Source: Cladorhizidae sp. MBARI D1340-BT2
Lineage: Eukaryota; Porifera; Demospongiae; Poecilosclerida; Cladorhizidae
Assembly (NCBI GenBank): GCA_028752905.1
Contig: JAQNBH010000004.1
Location: 8,560,559 to 8,624,558, forward strand
Direction of reading: 5' to 3'
DNA length: 64,000 bases
The notes under the pieces are model-generated. The model ran no database searches. It was not told where the DNA came from and saw only the letters and a program-made list of their open reading frames with translations. Below are positions 1 to 10,384 of the stretch, piece after piece. A program made the translations under genes and the position numbers. The stretch's first letter is position 1. Every line of letters starts with the position of its first letter.

Positions 1-2350
1 CGTGGAACTCGGGTCAAAGGTCATTTGACAAACCGCATGCAATGCAATGCTCGGCCAGCATCATGTTGTGAACCAGCCTTTAAGTTTATAAGTTCCCACA
101 GCTTAGACTATCTATGCAACTAGTTTATATGATATGTTGCAGGTTTTCATAGTGAGTGTACTGTGATAAAGCTATAGCTACAAACCTCAGCTATAACTGC
201 TGCATTGGTTTAGGGTTTTGTCTAATGATTGAAGTTTACAACTGAAAATTTACCTGATTAGCTACTAACTTTCTAAGACCCACTGCTCAGGCTAACTATG
301 CAACTTACTTATATATAGGAAATCCTCAAGCTACGACGTTAAGTTATGCCGTTTCGATGTTATCATAATAACAGTAAAATCACATTTAAGTTGCATACAA
401 ATTTTGACACTACTGCTTACAATACTTTAGTTGCTCAATGTGATAGAAAACCGAACTCTGACTTTCGTAAGGCAATAGGTGAGCGAGATTACTTCCTGAA
501 TTAACTAGATGATTGCTTCCTCTGCATTCAACGAGTTATAATCAGGTCGTGTGTTGTTATTTTTTCAAACCAGTTTTTTCAGTCTCATAAGGCAAGACTT
601 CAGTTGAAATGCTGTCAAAAAATACACACTAAAAAGCTAATTATTTATCAAAATCACCATTCTAATCCACGTACATTGTCCACAAACACTACGTATCCAT
701 ATTTTAGGGTTCAATCTCTGGATTGTCTGCTAAAAATACGTATCTAGGCAAAAATGGATTGCGCAGACTCAAAAGATGATCCACACATCATACTTGTTTA
801 CTGGAATGCCTGCATGGCAGAAGAATCAGAGGTCCTAGTTGTGAGAGCAAGTGAAAAGGAACTGGGACTCTTGAAGCCATCGTCTGCTTGAGCCTCAGTA
901 AGTGATGAACATGATAATCTGTGTTAAATCTTCACTGGAATAACTGGAAGCCTTTGTGGTTTGTTGTGTTTGGTGATGCTTGTAGGCAAGTCAGATTAAG
1001 AAAGCTCAGTGTATTATATGTCTCTCCTCTCTCAACAATTGAGGACCTATTGTTAGGACTTTTCTCTCCTTTACTCATACACACGCACGCAATAATAACT
1101 ATTCAAGAAAAGATCAAGAATGGCCAACTATCAAGCAATGTAAGCTTCCATGGTGAAATAGGAACTTACATTGAACAAAATATCTAACCACAATATTTAT
1201 ATAATTATCTAGGGTAAAAAATATGTATCCATTGACTCTTGACCTTAACTATTATATCTCAAACTTATTCTTTTTTTCTCTCTTCAATTTAAGTGTTCTC
1301 CACTTCCTTCTGTGAAGCTATGGATGTGAAAAGTCAAATTTTGTCAAATTTTAAATTTGCACCTTTCATGAACTGTGGATCTTTTTAAAATCATTACATT
1401 GCTTCATCTAAATGCACAAGCAATTATATGCTATCAAAAAATCTGACTGAGTGAACAGTGATTAAAACCCTTAGAACCCTATGCTCCCTAATATGTGCGT
1501 GCCTCCCACCCTGTGGTCCTGGAGAAAAAAATTACTAAAAAGTTTAAAGTCGATTATAATGCAAAAAAAGAAAAGAAAAAAAAAAAGCCGAAAAATCGGC
1601 CGCTCGGGTATATACCACTCTAGGTATCGGCCGAAAAACCGGCCGCTCGGGGTCTAAGAGTTATTTTTAATAAATATCTTTGAGTTTAAAAGGTACTTTT
1701 TGGCAACATAATTTGTTAGCTATAGGTGTAAAACCAAAAGTTATGATAAGATTCATGGTCACATTTTTAGTATTGTACAAATGACAGAATGACATTCCAG
1801 TATGCTAGCAGTTACTTAATGGAACAGAAACCATTGCTTTCTCCACAATTTTCAATCTGCAATCTTTCTCTTTGAGATGACCATTTCTAGGTTACATCAA
1901 CACAAAGTGGTCAGGTGATGTCTGACCAATCTAAAACAGTGGTGGAAGCAGAGAGGGTGGGGTTAGGCATAGGCCTGCTTTAGCAGCCTGACAACAATAT
2001 TAGCTCTACAAAGCTAGATACTTGCACTATCTTTTAGCAATTTGGATTCTAAATGAAAGCAAGAAGGGGTAATAGCTTACCATTGCTTTTACTGCAAATA
2101 GTTCAAAATCCTTTTCCGTTAACTGTGCTGGTAGTTGGTAAAGTATTTCATTAAATAACACAAAACTAAGTTTGACTTGCACTTTTTTGTTCTTCTATTG
2201 CCTATGTAAAAATTGGTCGGTGATTGCCAGACTAACTGTAGAGTTCCTGTGGGTGTAGTTTGAGGCAAAGCCTAGGATTTTATCTTATGCTGATGAATAT
2301 ATGTGTACTTTTTATTACATGACTATCACATGTTCATACTTGCAGGAACA
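1..2350. other. non-coding region, no gene recognised
   Basis: A+T-rich sequence with no open frame resembling a known protein on either strand. It holds scattered homopolymer runs, an A-rich tract at about 1561-1587 and a pair of G+C-rich hairpin motifs annotated separately. It could contain upstream exons of the receptor gene at 10385, but I could not recognise an extracellular, GAIN or GPS exon here. Confidence 0.5.
1587..1652. repeat. pair of GC-rich hairpin motifs
   Basis: Two near-identical copies of a motif of the form GCCGAAAAATCGGC-CGCTCGGG lie at 1587-1608 and about 1630-1652, separated by about 20 bp. Each copy can fold on itself (CCG..CGG around an A-rich loop). They stand out because the surrounding 2 kb is A+T-rich. 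No function is evident; a fragment of a small transposon end is possible. Confidence 0.5.
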
Positions 2351-5254
2351 CTATGCTGGGGTCTCCTGTTTTGTCTGCCACTCTGGGATGCATGGCTAAA
2401 CCTTGTAGATCCAGAGATTTTGTGCTGAATACTTCTATATTACTGGAGATTCATCATTTTGATAATTTTGTGAGTGTTCTTTTAATTAGCATTCTTGTTT
2501 TTTTGAGTCAGAATATGTGTGTGGCTAGGGCTAGTTTGTGGGACATAGTGTATACCATGAGGATGAGTGCAATGTGTCAGGGCAAAATAATATGTCTGAA
2601 AGCCTGGATAGCAGATTTAGAGAGTCAGGTTCTGAGGAGAGATATGTTTCTGCTCATTTATCAGGATGCATGGATATGATGCTGAGATGCATGGGTTGGA
2701 TAATTGAGGTGAAGTTGTGTTTATGGGTGACTTGGGTCAAGTTGAGGTGTGCGAATAGAGTGCATGGTGTGGGTGCTATGTATGATAATGGTATGAGCGT
2801 TCAAGGTGATGCTGAGATGACAGATGGGTGCAGCAATTAGCCTTGATCTGCCAAAGCTAGGTTTGGGCTTCCCAGGGGAAAGTGATGTATCCCATGTTGG
2901 GTGTGGTTTACACCCTCAGGTAGTGACCTGGAACATAACACTGTTTTACTAACATCAGCTGATTCACCTTGTAGCTGTGCATGGCTTTCCTTTCCTGAAG
3001 AAGGTTTCTGGAGTAAACATGGATTCAGAGGAAGATGGTTTTGGTTTGAAATCATAGAGGAGAAAGCACTGATGGCAAGCTCTATCAGATAAAGGAGTAC
3101 AGATCCTCCCGATGATGCCTGAGAGTAGAAAGAAGGTGTACAAGGAGTATCTGAGGAAAAGATTCATATAGATGAGCTAATTTAAAGGGTGTAGAATACT
3201 GTCAAAATACATGTTGGACAAACAATATGGCAGCTGGGAATGATTCTTCTTGAAGGAAGATTCTTCCAGTCCCTTAACCACAGTGCCAATGAAATTTGGG
3301 TGCATGTAGGCCTGGTGAAACTTTTAGTGAACTCTTTGATAGAGCATGAATTTCACAGTCACAATTCTCTGAGATAGCTGCAACAATTAAGGGAGAAAAG
3401 TCTGCCTCTGGAACTCCTATCTGACATGCATGTGATGGTTGCACTTTGATGATGGCTGTCAGGGAAGTCACAGAGTTACATTTCTGTTTTTTTCTGTGTT
3501 TGTTTAATTTTGCAGCGTGATAATGAAATACCAGGCATCCACTTCTTTGATTTAGAAAAGTAGGTCTTATATAATTATACTCTATATAATTATAACCCAA
3601 TCTTATTGTGATCTCTCTGTAATAAATTAACTAACAGTGCTAGTGTGCCATATGAAGTAAATGAATTTTACTAAGCCGTTTTCCCCCGTGTAAATGTGAG
3701 CAGCAAAGTTTACACTGCAGACAACAATCATTTAGTGGACCCTTTACCTGTTTATCATCAGTCTGCAAGTAAATCGTTAAAAGACTGTAATTACCAATAC
3801 GATTAGCCATAGGTCTAAATCTGTGACAACCAGTACGAGTTAAACAATTCTCAATTTTCGCCCACTCAGTTTTGCCAACTTCAAATGCAATTGCCTCTTT
3901 GAAAGAACCTCTTCATTGTTCCTTGAGATACATAACTACCCCATGGGATATACATTTTTCCCAAGCCCAATTTAGTTATAGAAACCTGTGTTTTGTCAGC
4001 ACAGAGTCAGCAACTCAGCTCTTTTTTCCATCTAAGTACTGATGCACCTTTAACAATAACATGATATAGAAACCTGTGTTTTGACAGCACAGGGTCAGCA
4101 GCTAACTCTTTACTGATGAAAAAGAGGCACTTCAGGCTTAGTTATAGAAACCTGTGTTTTGTCAGCACAGAGTCAGCAGCTCAGCTAATTTAAGTACTGA
4201 TGCACCTTTAACAATATATATGAAAAAAGGCACCAGGCTTGGTAAAACATATCTCTGTAACTCTCTTATCGTATCTGTTATTTATCTCTTCCCCATCTCA
4301 CCTGTTCATTCCACTTAGACATCTTCCCACCCTATAATAATGATTTCAATAATATCATAGGAATGTCTGGTCATCTAGAGGTTGTAAGTGCAACCCAATC
4401 TTGTCCAACTCTTCCTTCTCATTCTGTGAATGCAATCACCTTTCCCACTTTGCCATCTTGCGAAGCATCGTAAGTGTACTAAGAGTAGTGTCGTTCTTGT
4501 AGCTCAGTATGTTAGCTAAAATAACTCTATAGTATTAGAGAAATATAGATGTTGAATTTTAACATTTCTGTAACATTTTGTAATTTATTATTTTAAAGTA
4601 AAATATTTATGTCAGGTGATTCTGCACTAAATATAACTGTACTGAAAATTATAAAAATCTGATAGTCCACTTTTAGAACTAGCACAAGCCTCTCTAGAAA
4701 GGTTACCAGCTATACTCTCCAGCTTCTCAGTTATGTTTTACCTCGGTACCAAAGATAATCTATAAACTTAGCTGGTACATCACACTTACTCCACTTCATC
4801 CTGATGCTGTGCTCCTCTAGACATTACAATAAATTTCTCCAAGTTTCCAGATGTTTCAAATTTTAGCATCAGTGCTGACTATGGTGTTAATACAATACAT
4901 AAAGCATATACCATATATACCTTGTGAAAAGGTTTCCATACTTAATGTGACAGAGTCGCTTAACTGTTGCAGGCATGAGTTATGGTGGATTCCACAGATT
5001 TAATTATCACAAAAACTGGTGATTCCTCCTCCCAGCTCAACTGCAGCTGCATTTGGGGCATATCACTGGTTCTTTTTGTTGCATGTGCAATACTGAAGGA
5101 ATTGGCTCCAATTGATGGTACATAGATGCTTTTAAAGTCCACTAAAGTTCTGCAGACATTCTAGCAGTGCTATAGACTGGTAGCTGGTTGTTCCAACTTG
5201 CAATGACAAACTGGAGCAATTTGGCCTTTCCTACAACAAGTATGTCACATACTC
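2351..5254. other. non-coding region, no gene recognised
   Basis: Several open frames of 60-110 codons occur (for example about 2353-2840 on +), but none shows a domain, a codon pattern or a splice structure that I can support. The only structure seen is the threefold repeat near 4.0-4.2 kb. Confidence 0.45.
3970..4235. repeat. threefold imperfect direct repeat
   Basis: The string ATAGAAACCTGTGTTTTG, followed by a CAGCACAG-GTCAGCA stretch, occurs three times, starting near 3977, 4065 and 4145. The first and third copies also share the following AAGTACTGATGCACC and TTTAACAATA blocks. The period is uneven (about 80-90 bp), so this is a degenerate tandem array rather than a satellite. Confidence 0.7.
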
Positions 5255-5760
5255 TCTCCAAAGGCTAGTAATCACTGATGTGCTTACAACTACCAAACAG
5301 ATGGCATACCTTGGTCTTAGTTCCATCAGCAGTCTACCACAAGTCAGGAGTCCTAAGTCATATTAGATGATGCACATGACTAGGCTTTCTTCTCTGCAAC
5401 TGCTATACCTTTTGGTAAATGAGAGAACTAATAGCTTAGACTCAGCAAGTATTGTTGTTGTATTTGTTATATATATATAAGCCACTTATTATCATTGTGA
5501 TAAATCATTACATTCTCTCAATTAAGAATGAATGGATACCCTTCTTACTTCTACAATGGATTCTGTAACACATTCTCCAATATGTTAGAAATTGCAATGG
5601 AAATAAAGTGCTCACTTTAGGAAAACTCTGAGTTTTGTGAGTCCATCCATATTCTGTTGGAATAAGCATAGGACTGCAAAAGAAAATTGTAGGAATTACT
5701 ATCAAAGATGCAGTGCTTGGTTCTATTTTACTATTTTTAGCACCAGTGGCTAGAGGAAGA
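5255..5760. repeat. segmental duplicate, unoccupied copy
   Basis: This stretch is repeated, in the same direction, at 5905-6015 and then 8213-8480. Shared blocks include CTCCAAAGG..TAGTAATCA, CCAAACAGAT, CTTGGTCTTAG, then GACTAGGCTTTCTTCTCT, ATACCTTTTGGTAAA and TTCTGTTGGAATAAGCATAG. In this copy the sequence runs straight through GTCATATTAGATGATG near 5355. In the other copy the same point carries the TTAA-flanked palindrome. It therefore acts as a paralogous empty site. Confidence 0.75.
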
Positions 5761-6216
5761 CTTACTGTATGCAACAACATTTTTCATTGGGGCTAAAACT
5801 TGAGTATAATTATTATGTTCAAGCTCCCTGTTTAAATTTCCTTAAAATTCCTTAAAATTTATTTTCCAAACCGCTTGCTTGACCAATGGCCAACTGACAA
5901 TAAATAGTGCCTCCAAAGGATAGTAATCAGTGGTTACAATTACCAAACAGATTGCAGAGCTTGGTCTTAGTAGTTCCATCAACAGTCCACCACAAGTCTA
6001 GAGTGCTGAGTCATATTAAAGGGAGGCTTGCAGGAATTTTTTTGTTTGTTGTTGTTGCTGTTATCTGCTCAATAGGATGTGCTGGGTATGTATAAAAAAA
6101 TTAGCTTCTAAAAACAAACCCTTGTTGAGCTAGAGAGCCCTCATTTTGACAGTCAACAGGTCACTTCCTGTTTGGGGGCGTGACCACGCGATGATGTCAC
6201 CAGGAGACTGATTTCA

Positions 6217-7076
6217 ATGGCTGATACACTGGAAACAGAAGGACTCTGTCTCTGTAACTAGCTCTAGCAGCCTGCACCTCTCCTTTTCTTCTTCAGCAAT
6301 TGAAAGTTCATCTGAAATATCAGATACAGACCTAGCTGAAGAGCAGCAATCAAGTGGAACAGTAGAGCCTTATCTCTATGAACCTTCAGAAGATGAGGAT
6401 AGTAGTGTAGGCACTGTTGAAAGTGATGATTCATTGCAACACAGACTAGAGAACACTGACTGGTAAGGATTAATTGGCTAGCTCTAGCTAGATTTACTGA
6501 ATTTGCTCCACAGGTGAAACAGTGGTCATTGCCTACTGGTCTTGAGTGTATTTGCTGCCATGTAATTGACAAGACAATGTCCAAGATGCAGGAGGGTGAA
6601 AATGTAGTCAGCTGTATCATAGATCATGAGGGATTTGGTCCAGTGTGCCTCAATATATGGGTCCTTCAAGCAGCCTATCTATCAAATTTCCTGGAATTGA
6701 TTCCCAGGCAGCAGAGGCCCAATCAATGGCTTGTTATCTTGCTGAGGGCTGCTTGAGATTGCCATGGGATGTTCTACTGTTGCAAGTCCTACACCATTCC
6801 ATCCACAACTCTTTCATTTTCTCTTTAAAGGGCTTATTTATGGACACATGCATAGGCTGTGCCAGTGATGTGCAGCCTTTATCGGCAGCAGTATGGCGTT
6901 CATCACATTCCCTTACATGAGTAAGTATCAAATTAACCAACACATCAAATACTATTTTTATTGTTATAGGCGCTACAGATTTATTTCATATTGCCAATTA
7001 ACTAGCTGGTGTTGGGGGTGGCTTGGAAGAAGGGTCAGGGAAGAAGGGTCAGGGTTGTTCTTCCAAGCGCTATGGT
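6217..7076 (+). pseudogene. P2X7 C-terminal-domain gene, degenerate left-arm copy
   Basis: An exon-like part (6217 to about 6463, ending before GTAAGG) is acidic and Ser/Glu-rich but carries a one-base insertion and stops relative to its mirror copy. A second exon (about 6512 to 6700) reads LPTGLECICC, then DHEGFGPVCLN and WVLQAAY. A third, after TTGTTATAG at about 6970, reads RYRFISYCQLTSW and WLG. These are the conserved Cys pairs and the YR-I-Y-Q-W pattern of the zinc-binding C-terminal (ballast) domain of P2X7, a domain that is widespread without the channel part in invertebrates. Insertions near 6700-6890 and inside exon 3 break this copy. Confidence 0.65.
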
Positions 7077-7339
7077 AATATTCAATTATTATTGTACAAG
7101 TTAAAGCGACAAAGATGCTCATGCAGAGGATATGCCTAAACCTCTTTGCAGTGATTATGAAAGGCCTGATAAAAAGGAAGCAGTGCAGAACCACAGAAGT
7201 CGCTTTAACTTGTACAACAATAATTGAATATTACCATAGCTCTATTACTAAATCAATCCATTCACAACATAAGTCAAATATCAGGGTACTTGAATCCACT
7301 GTAGTTTTCTGATGGAAATGTTTGTCTAATCTTTGTAAC

Positions 7340-7999
7340 TGCACAGCTTGGAAGAACAACCCTGACTCTTCTTCCAAGCCACCTCCAACACCAGCTAGTT
7401 AATTGGCAATATGAAATAAATCTGTAGCGCCTATAACAATTAAAAAATTGTATTTGATGTGTTTGTTAGCTACTTACTCATGTAAGGGAATGTGATGAAC
7501 ATCACCAGTGCCATACTGCTGCCGATAAGTGAAATAGGCTGCTTGAAGGACCCATGTATTGAGGCACACTGGACCAAATCCCTTATGATCTATGATACAG
7601 CAGACCACATTTTCACCCTCCTGCATCTTGGACATTATCTTGTCAATTTTATGGCAGCAAATACACTCAAGACCAGTAGGCATCACCTGGCAATGACCAG
7701 TTTCACCTGTGGAGTAGATTCAGTAAATCTAGCTAGAGCTAGCCAAATCCTTACCAGTTAGTGTTCTCTAGTCTGTGTTGCAATGAATCATCACTTTCAA
7801 CAGTGCCTACACTACTATCCTCAGCTTCTGAAGGTTCATAGAGATAAGGCTCTACTGTTCCACTTGATTGCTGCTCTTCAGCTAGGCCTGTATCTGATAG
7901 TTCAGATGAACTTTCAATTGCTGAAGAAGAAAATGAGAGGTGTAGGCTGCTAGAGCTAGCTACAGAGACAGAGTCCTCTGTTTCCAGTGTAGCAGTCAT
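7340..7999 (-). pseudogene. P2X7 C-terminal-domain gene, better-preserved right-arm copy
   Basis: On the minus strand, exon 1 (7999-7755) encodes about 80 residues starting MTATLETED, rich in Ser and Glu, and ends at a GT donor (GTAAGG). The exon 2 region (about 7706-7479) reads PTGLECICCHK, DHKGFGPVCLN and WVLQAAYFTYRQQYG and ends at GTAAGT. Exon 3 (7430 to about 7345) follows TTGTTATAG and reads RYRFISYCQLTSW. The family recognised is the P2X7 intracellular C-terminal domain. The acidic leader plus this domain is a common stand-alone layout in invertebrate genomes. Exon phases do not join cleanly in my reading and the C-terminal LPxC..IR..FP part is missing, so I call it a gene fragment. 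Confidence 0.6.
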
Positions 8000-8629
8000 C
8001 GAAATCAGTCTCCTAGTGACATCATCGCGGAGCCACGCCCCCAAACATGAAGTTACCTATGGGCTGTCAAAATGAGGCCAAAGAAGGCTCTCTAACTCAA
8101 CAAGGGTTTGTTTGTAGAAGCTAAAAAAATTTATACATGCTCAGCACATCCTATTGAGCAGACAACAGCAACAAAACAAAAAAGTTTTTTTTTTGTGCAA
8201 GCCTCCCTTTAAATGATGACTTCATGGACTAGGCTTTCTTCTCTATACCTTTTGGTAAAGACTCAACAAGTATTGTTGTTATAGCCACTGATTATCATTA
8301 TCATATTCTCTCGATTAACAGTGAATAGAAAATGAAATACTTGCTGTAGGAAAACTCTGAGTTGTGTGAGTCCTCATATTCTGTTGGAATAAGCATAGGA
8401 GTATAAAAGAAAATAGTAGGAAATACTATCAAAGGTGATGTGCTGGGTTCTATTTTACTATTTTTAGCTTTCCCCCCCCCCCATGTAATACTTCAAGTAC
8501 CATTTATACTACTCTTTGTTAACTGTGACTTAGAGAAACGACATGATATGAGCGTTATTGATAGAGGAATTGTTTATAGACAAGTAGAGGTTTCTCAATA
8601 ATTAATTTGAAATTGTATTCTCTCGATGT

Positions 8630-8890
8630 TTCGACTAGATGCTCTAGCCTTCGTCAGGAATAATGACTAGATGCTCTAGCCTTCATCAGGAAGAATGACA
8701 AGATGCCCTAGCCTTCATCAGGAATAATGAGATGCTCCAGCCTTCATCAGGAATAATGCTCTAGCCTTCATCAGGAATAATGACTAGATGCCCTAGCCTA
8801 CATCAGGAATAATGACTAGATGCCCTAGCCTACATCAGGAATAATGACTAGATGCTCTAGCCTTCATCAGGAATAATGAGATGCTAAGAC
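8630..8890. repeat. minisatellite, ~31-bp unit, Penelope-derived
   Basis: About eight copies of a unit based on GATGCTCTAGCCTTCATCAGG-AATAATGACTA, with some copies shortened to about 23 bp (lacking GACTA). The first unit joins TCTCGATGTTTCGACTA. Read on the minus strand this is CCTGATGAAGGCTAGAGCATC then TAGTCGAAACATCGAGA. That 'gaaggct..gcgaaac' hairpin form is typical of Penelope-like element tails. A Penelope-type coding remnant lies just upstream on the same strand. Confidence 0.7.
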
Positions 8891-8999
8891 TCATATGAAT
8901 CCATTATATACTGGTAGCCATCTATTCACCACATGTTACGCGTTCAGCACGTGAATTAGTACATGTATCCAGCACGTGTATTGGATGAGAATTTTTTTA

Positions 9000-9225
9000 A
9001 ATATTTAAGCATCCAGGCAAGTCCATTTCACAGTCGCAATTGAACTTTTCACATTTTGGTGCTAGGATGATGTGCAATGCATCCTTCACTAGCAGTTCCT
9101 TCTGTCTTCTGGCCTGGTTGAAGATGGTGGCTTCGTCACCACTTTCTACAGCATTTTGATGTTCTTTCACTCAGGTCTCCAGTCTTCTGATGGTCTCAAC
9201 TATCTAGTATATCCCCTGAAGGAAA
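9000..9225 (-). pseudogene. Penelope-like element, 3' end of ORF (GIY-YIG region) remnant
   Basis: On the minus strand one frame reads ETIRRLET, then (after one stop) VKEHQNAVESGDEATIF, then ARRQKELLVKDALHI and finally MDLPGC. The order 'EHQ.AVESGD', 'ARRQ.ELLVKEALHI' and 'NRD.G.ELPGCW' is what I know from the C-terminal end of Penelope-like retroelement proteins, after the GIY-YIG endonuclease. The remnant is short and has at least one stop. The minisatellite at 8630-8890 occupies the place of its 3' terminal hairpin. Confidence 0.6.
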
Positions 9226-10384
9226 CTGCTAATAAACTTGACCTAGACACTATTATTTAGAAGTGTTCAAAGATGTTCATGCAAAGATCAAAATTAAGTA
9301 CCAGGCAGCAAGGTGAATTTGAGCAATAAATTATCTCAATGTATGTGTATTTCAAAGGATGCTTATTTTTTATCTCGAGATGGAAAATCTTATTTGGAGG
9401 AAGGAGAAACAGCAGGTTAAATTTGGCTAGAAATAGACTGGTATTCTACTATATAGCTGGCATGCCTGGGTCATTATACAAGTGAGGCTCATCAATGATT
9501 AGTCTTTACAACATATCTGGATTAAGACCCTCTCCATGAAACAGCCAAATTATTCGCAATAGAAATAAATGCATAGCCAACGATGATTTTTTTGAATGAA
9601 ATATGATTTTAGACTCACTGACCATTTCATATTTTTAACAATCCCTTTAATTTTCTTCGCGTGAATTGCATACAGTAGGACACTCATAATTATTTTTACC
9701 AGAGACTCCAAAATTTCATATAGCTACATGTCTACAACTATTCTGTTTCTCGATGACAATAAAAGCTTCAATGAGTAAATATTATATGGATGTAATGCTC
9801 ATTTACTAGATCATGTGCTGTACATGCAAAACAAGTGAGTGATAAAAAAAAAATGCTGTGTGGTTTGTAGTTGTTCAACTGTTACAGAAATGGTGCTAAA
9901 ACTTGAAATTTCACCTTTTCCAGACTCAGTTGCCTCATATACGGATATGAACCAATTTCAAGAGTAGGGAGGTTAAAATTTCATTTTTGTGTTGTGATTT
10001 GACATGGAACGACCCACATGTACCATTGTCATAGTCATTTTCTTAACTGTACTAGTGCCAATAAAATAGTCCGCTGCACTATGAAGCTATCAAACAAAAA
10101 TCCCTTCACCATTCTTAGTGAAGAGATTTTGACAAAAAAGTAACCTCCTGTAAAACCAGCTGCTATAATTATACTCTTTGCATATTACAGTTAATATCAT
10201 GTTTATCAAGTATACATGCTATGACATTTGAGTGTGTACACACACTATGGGTCCTTAAGAGTTGAAAACACTTTGTGAATGTATTCAAGACTGCTTTTTA
10301 CTCATGTCTACATTTTTTTCTTTCAAAATTATAGTTATATAGGTCACCTATGTATAATCATTTTGTGACTGTACTCTTCTTCAG
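9226..10384. other. non-coding region upstream of receptor exons
   Basis: No coding exon recognised. The part from about 10090 to 10384 is conserved in the receptor duplicate (right arm, about 55030-55310): both share CTTCACCATTCTT-GTGAAGAG, a short hairpin, and the stretch leading to the splice acceptor CTTCTTCAG. The duplicated receptor unit therefore began upstream of the first visible exon. Confidence 0.5.

Larger units (their letters stand above)
6020..8208. mobile_element. palindromic TTAA-flanked (piggyBac-type) element with P2X7 exons
   Basis: The element starts AGGGAGGCTTGCA just after TTAA (6016-6019) and ends TGCAAGCCTCCCT just before TTAA (8209-8212). TTAA target duplication is the hallmark of the piggyBac superfamily. 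The two halves are inverted copies of each other nearly to the middle: innermost matching blocks are at about 7078-7110 and 7199-7231, leaving a loop of about 90 bp. The right half has an extra block of about 110 bp at about 7235-7345. No transposase is present, so it would depend on one in trans. Each arm carries exons of a P2X7 C-terminal-type gene. It could instead be a fold-back produced after insertion of a half-size element. Confidence 0.75.
5905..8480. repeat. segmental duplicate, occupied copy
   Basis: This is the second copy of the 5255-5760 segment. It is split by the 2189-bp palindromic element: the left part is 5905-6015 and the right part 8213-8480. Removing the element and one TTAA gives a sequence that aligns with the unoccupied copy. 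The downstream part differs from it by small deletions, so the duplication is older than the inverted duplication farther right. Confidence 0.7.

Noticed and set aside
2353..2840. Two overlapping open frames of about 100 codons
   Set aside because: No domain, no splice context and no similarity to anything I recognise; the length is within chance for this composition.
8630..8890. CRISPR-like array of regular repeats
   Set aside because: The units follow each other without unique spacers, there are no cas genes, and the DNA is eukaryotic. It is a minisatellite.
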